Assembly (NCBI GenBank): GCA_014584395.1 | Contig: JACTMY010000010.1 | Location: 186,001-250,000, forward strand | Direction: 5' to 3' | DNA length: 64,000 bases | Origin: Planctomycetota bacterium | Lineage (GTDB): Bacteria > Planctomycetota > Planctomycetia > Gemmatales > HRBIN36 | Part shown: piece by piece, positions 61,324 through 64,000 of the stretch | How the letters are laid out: the number at the start of each line of letters is the position of its first letter | Numbering within the stretch: the stretch's first letter is position 1 | The notes under the pieces: model-generated | What the model saw: the letters and a program-made list of their open reading frames with translations, nothing else | Database searches by the model: none | What the model was told of the DNA's origin: nothing | Translations under genes and position numbers: made by a program

Positions 61324-62565
61324 TTGAAGAACCTGCTCACGGTCATTCTCGCGGGAGGGAAAGGAACTCGACTCGAACCTCTGACTCGCGATCGCGCCAA
61401 ACCTGCCGTGCCCTTCGGCGGCCTCTATCGCATCATCGATTTTACGCTCTCCAATTGCCTCAACAGTGGCATTCGCAAAATCTTGATGCTCACACAATAC
61501 AAGGCACAAAGCTTGCATCGGCACATCATGCGCGGCTGGAAATTCCTGAGCCGCGAATTGGACGAGTACATCGAGGTCTTGCCGCCGCAGCAGCGCATCG
61601 ATGAAAACTGGTATCAGGGAACCGCCGACGCGATCTATCAAAACATTTACAGCATCGAGAAGGAAAACCCCAAAGACGTCTTGATCCTGGCGGGAGATCA
61701 CATCTACAAGATGGACTACGGTGCCATGTATCAGGATCATCTACAGCGGGGCAGCGATTTGACCATCGGCTGCTTAAAGGTCCCCGTCGAGGAATGTTGC
61801 CATTTCGGCATCATGCAGGTGGACGCAGACGGCAAAGTGCTTAGTTTCCTGGAGAAACCCAAGGAAGTAGCAGGGTTGCCAGACGACCCGCGGCACTGTT
61901 ACGCCTCCATGGGCATCTACATCTTCTCCGCCAAATGGCTGTATGAACTACTGTGCGAGGATGCGATGCGGCGGCACAGCCAGCATGATTTCGGCAAGGA
62001 CATTATTCCGCGGATGATTCAAACGAATAAGCTCTATGTCCACCGGTTCCGCGATCGCAACGAGAAATCCATGCCTTATTGGCGTGATGTGGGAACGCTG
62101 GATGCATATTATCAAGCCAACATGGATTTGATCGAGATCGATCCGCAATTGAATCTTTACGACAACAGTTGGCCGATTCGGACGCATCAACCGCCCTTGC
62201 CGCCTCCCAAGTTCGTGCATGGCGAGGAGGGGTTGGGGCCGCAATTTCGGCGGGGAGAAGCCATCGACAGCATGGTCTGCCAAGGCTGCATCGTCAGCGG
62301 CGGGCACGTGCGTAAAAGCATTCTCTCCCCCAATGTGCGGGTCAACAGCTATGCCCTGGTGGAAAATTCCATCCTGTTTGAAGGCGTGGACGTTGGGCGC
62401 CATTGCCGCATTCGCAAGGCCATCATTGACAAGGACGTGCGTATTCCCCCGGGGGTGAGCATCGGTTATGATTTGGAGTTGGAGCGCAAGCGCGGCTTTC
62501 CAGTAACTGATCAGGGCGTGGTGATCATTCCCAAGGGAGAAATCACGGAAGCCTTCCACGATTAA
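61324..62565 (+). CDS. glgC: Glucose-1-phosphate adenylyltransferase
   Basis: GlgC makes ADP-glucose, the donor for glycogen synthesis. The 413-residue protein starts with TTG (GAGGA lies 7 bases upstream): MKNLLTVILAGGKGTRLEPLTRDRAKPAVPFGG holds the nucleotide-binding loop. Further motifs are WYQGTADAIYQN, LILAGDHIYKMDY, FLEKPKE, ASMGIYIF and YWRDVGTLDAYYQANMDL. A C-terminal left-handed beta-helix region (SPNVRVNSYALVENSIL) is typical. No other glycogen genes are near. Confidence 0.95.
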   Translation: MKNLLTVILAGGKGTRLEPLTRDRAKPAVPFGGLYRIIDFTLSNCLNSGIRKILMLTQYKAQSLHRHIMRGWKFLSRELDEYIEVLPPQQRIDENWYQGTADAIYQNIYSIEKENPKDVLILAGDHIYKMDYGAMYQDHLQRGSDLTIGCLKVPVEECCHFGIMQVDADGKVLSFLEKPKEVAGLPDDPRHCYASMGIYIFSAKWLYELLCEDAMRRHSQHDFGKDIIPRMIQTNKLYVHRFRDRNEKSMPYWRDVGTLDAYYQANMDLIEIDPQLNLYDNSWPIRTHQPPLPPPKFVHGEEGLGPQFRRGEAIDSMVCQGCIVSGGHVRKSILSPNVRVNSYALVENSILFEGVDVGRHCRIRKAIIDKDVRIPPGVSIGYDLELERKRGFPVTDQGVVIIPKGEITEAFHD

Positions 62566-62626
62566 GTATCCATGCCTGCTAAATCGGCTTTTTGAGCAAA
62601 TGCTTTGACCCTTGCTTCATGGCGAT

Positions 62627-63322
62627 ATGCATATGGTCCAGCCGCTTTCTGAACCCGCTGCCTCGACTTCCCCTCCCCCTCCCGTACAACCTCCCCCCAT
62701 CCGGTGGTGGTTCTGGACGCTGGTTTTTCTGTTGGTCATCACTTGCGCCGCCATCGTGACCATGATCGTTTGGCATCAATCTCGACTCGCCCTGACGCGC
62801 GATCGTTTGGACGCTGCTCGGCTGCGCTGGCTGGAAAACCGGCCCGAGCGGTATCAGCTCGAGATTCAGGTCGCCGGTGCGACGACGGGCCATTATGAGT
62901 TGATCGTCGATGGCAAAGAGGTCGTCGCGTTCAAAATGAACGGCCAGCCCGCCGACTTGGCCAAGGGACGCTTTTGGACCGTGGATAATTTCCTTGAGGA
63001 AATTCTGCTGCGCGAGTGGGAAGCCATGCGGCAACCCCAGCCCACGTGCTTTGCCCAGGTGGAATTCGATGAGCATTATGGTTATCCCAGAAACTACATC
63101 CGAACGGCCCAGTCTCGTTCCACCAAGACCCTCATTGAGATGAAGCCTCTCCCGAAGAACACCCTGCAACCACCAACAAGCGCCCCCGCCCATAAAGGCA
63201 TGCGGTTAAACACGCACCGAACTTCCGGTTTTCGGATTGCAGCCCATGGAAGATCGGACGAAACGGCAAAAAGCACAAACTATCCCCAAACCGATTACCT
63301 GGCATCATCTTTGCACATGTAA
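62627..63322 (+). CDS. DUF6174-like membrane protein
   Basis: A 231-residue protein. A Pro-rich cytoplasmic N-terminus (TSPPPPVQPPP) leads to one transmembrane helix (WWFWTLVFLLVITCAAIVTMIVW) and then an extracytoplasmic domain: RLRWLENRPERYQLEIQVAGATTGHYELIVDGKEVVAFK, with FDEHYGYPRNYIRTAQSRS later, a pattern close to DUF6174. The last 50 residues (NTLQPPTSAPAHKGMRLNTH) look disordered. The start is uncertain: ATGs at 62627 and 62633 lack a good ribosome binding site. It starts about 60 bases after glgC. Confidence 0.65.
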   Translation: MHMVQPLSEPAASTSPPPPVQPPPIRWWFWTLVFLLVITCAAIVTMIVWHQSRLALTRDRLDAARLRWLENRPERYQLEIQVAGATTGHYELIVDGKEVVAFKMNGQPADLAKGRFWTVDNFLEEILLREWEAMRQPQPTCFAQVEFDEHYGYPRNYIRTAQSRSTKTLIEMKPLPKNTLQPPTSAPAHKGMRLNTHRTSGFRIAAHGRSDETAKSTNYPQTDYLASSLHM

Positions 63323-63516
63323 GCCTCGATGATGGCTTGCAATCGTCGATTAGTCCGCTAAATTGAAATAATTGCCGTTTGCAGCCGAAATGGGACTGTC
63401 GCCCAGAACAGATAGGAAGGATAACATCAAGCGATCCGTCCATCCTCCGATGGGGTTCGCCGCGTGCTTCGGGGACATTGCTCGGACTTAGACCGAGCCA
63501 TGTGAGTAGAACATCT

Positions 63517-64000
63517 ATGCGCCGCGTCGTCGTGTCAGGATTGGGGATCGTGTCTCCCAACGGGATTGGCCGGGAAGCTTTTTGGCATGCCTGTTGTGAA
63601 GGCAAAAGCGGGGTCAGTCAAATTAGCACGTTCGATAGCAGCCGCCATCCGGTGCAGATTGCCGGTGAGATCAAATCCGTGGACATCGAACCATATCTGG
63701 TGTCCGGGCTGCGGAAAAGCGTAAAAATCATGAATCGGGCAGCACGATTCGCCTTGGTCTCCGCGGGCCAAGCCCTGGCTGACTCGGGATTGGATTTGGA
63801 TCGGCTGAATCCCGAGCGCGTTGGCGTGGCCATGGGCACGGGGGTCATCCCGTACGATCTCCCCGAAATCACTCCCGCCCTGGTCCGATCCGCCGATGAA
63901 GTCGGCCAGCTTAACAGCGCGATCCTCGGCGAGCAGGGGCAACAATCCATTCAACCACAATGGATCTTGCGGCAACTGCCCAACATGATCGCCGCTTACA
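63517..64000 (+). CDS. fabF: Beta-ketoacyl-ACP synthase II (partial, runs off right edge)
   Basis: The visible 161 residues are the N-terminal part of a KAS enzyme: RRVVVSGLGIVSPNGIGREAFWHACCEGKSGVS, FDSSRHPVQIAGEIKSVD, NRAARFALVSAGQALADSGLDLDRLNPERVGVAMGTGV. This fits FabF, which elongates fatty acids, although related KAS proteins of polyketide clusters share the pattern. The catalytic Cys-His-His lies beyond the right edge. A short hairpin (GCTCGG/CCGAGC, 63480-63498) lies just before the gene. Not in the ORF track because no stop is inside the window. Confidence 0.85.
   Translation, partial: MRRVVVSGLGIVSPNGIGREAFWHACCEGKSGVSQISTFDSSRHPVQIAGEIKSVDIEPYLVSGLRKSVKIMNRAARFALVSAGQALADSGLDLDRLNPERVGVAMGTGVIPYDLPEITPALVRSADEVGQLNSAILGEQGQQSIQPQWILRQLPNMIAAY

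Overview
The window looks like chromosomal core DNA of a planctomycete, most likely from the Gemmata-related group. The points that suggest this are a prepilin-type DUF1559 protein with the H-X9-DG motif, a BBP7-type beta-barrel protein, a redoxin / haem-motif / copper-monooxygenase fusion, and a beta-RFAP synthase plus DUF447 pair (tetrahydromethanopterin-type C1 metabolism). An lpxA gene and the mix of many short operons on both strands fit as well. This assignment is inferred from gene content; no rRNA or other marker is in the window. I saw no tRNA, rRNA, CRISPR array, insertion sequence or prophage. Genes are dense, with only two non-coding gaps above 300 bases.

Layout. 1-2.3 kb (minus): YheT-type hydrolase (cut by the left edge) behind the redoxin fusion protein. 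2.6-9.4 kb: DUF1559 protein, proC, an MFS transporter, a small cytochrome-like protein, a BON-domain protein and a small membrane protein ending in a clear terminator, then the BBP7 barrel. 9.6-20 kb: radical SAM protein, two methyltransferases, a secreted beta-sandwich protein, a membrane protein, a class III aminotransferase, an aldehyde dehydrogenase and a dienelactone hydrolase. 20-28.2 kb: lpxA, a lipoprotein with a FlgI-like fold split by HEAT repeats, smc, and a clade-X phosphofructokinase whose 3' end looks frameshifted. 28.2-31.2 kb (minus): pabB, DUF447 and beta-RFAP synthase, coupled by ATGA overlaps. 31.4-37.7 kb: PP2C phosphatase, rplY, pth, rpsF, ssb, rplI, dnaB (rpsR absent). 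37.8-40.7 kb (minus): hslV, hslU, M48 protease.

40.9-50.2 kb: TPM-domain protein, HIT protein overlapping hemC, then yidC, a tandem VWA protein and mnmE packed together, then a LolA-like/TlpA-like fusion. 50.2-55.2 kb: small membrane proteins, a small conserved-looking protein with a terminator, mutM, a histidine kinase with a haem-binding motif in its sensor domain, and a XerC/D recombinase. 55.3-61.1 kb is the least conventional stretch: a metzincin-like protease with no signal peptide, a DUF695-RraB two-domain protein, an alpha/beta-hydrolase-like protein lacking its nucleophile serine, two divergent small ORFs with strong ribosome binding sites, and a large secreted protein that looks like a catalytically dead subtilase. 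61.3-64 kb: glgC, a DUF6174-like membrane protein and the start of fabF, cut by the right edge.

The most coherent metabolic unit is pabB/DUF447/beta-RFAP synthase: PabB makes the precursor of 4-aminobenzoate, which beta-RFAP synthase condenses with PRPP in the first committed step of methanopterin synthesis. The most unusual single genes are the FlgI/HEAT lipoprotein, the pseudo-subtilase, the cytosolic-looking metzincin and the haem-motif kinase. Start sites in the list were refined from the ORF track using ribosome binding sites; several genes start with GTG or TTG.
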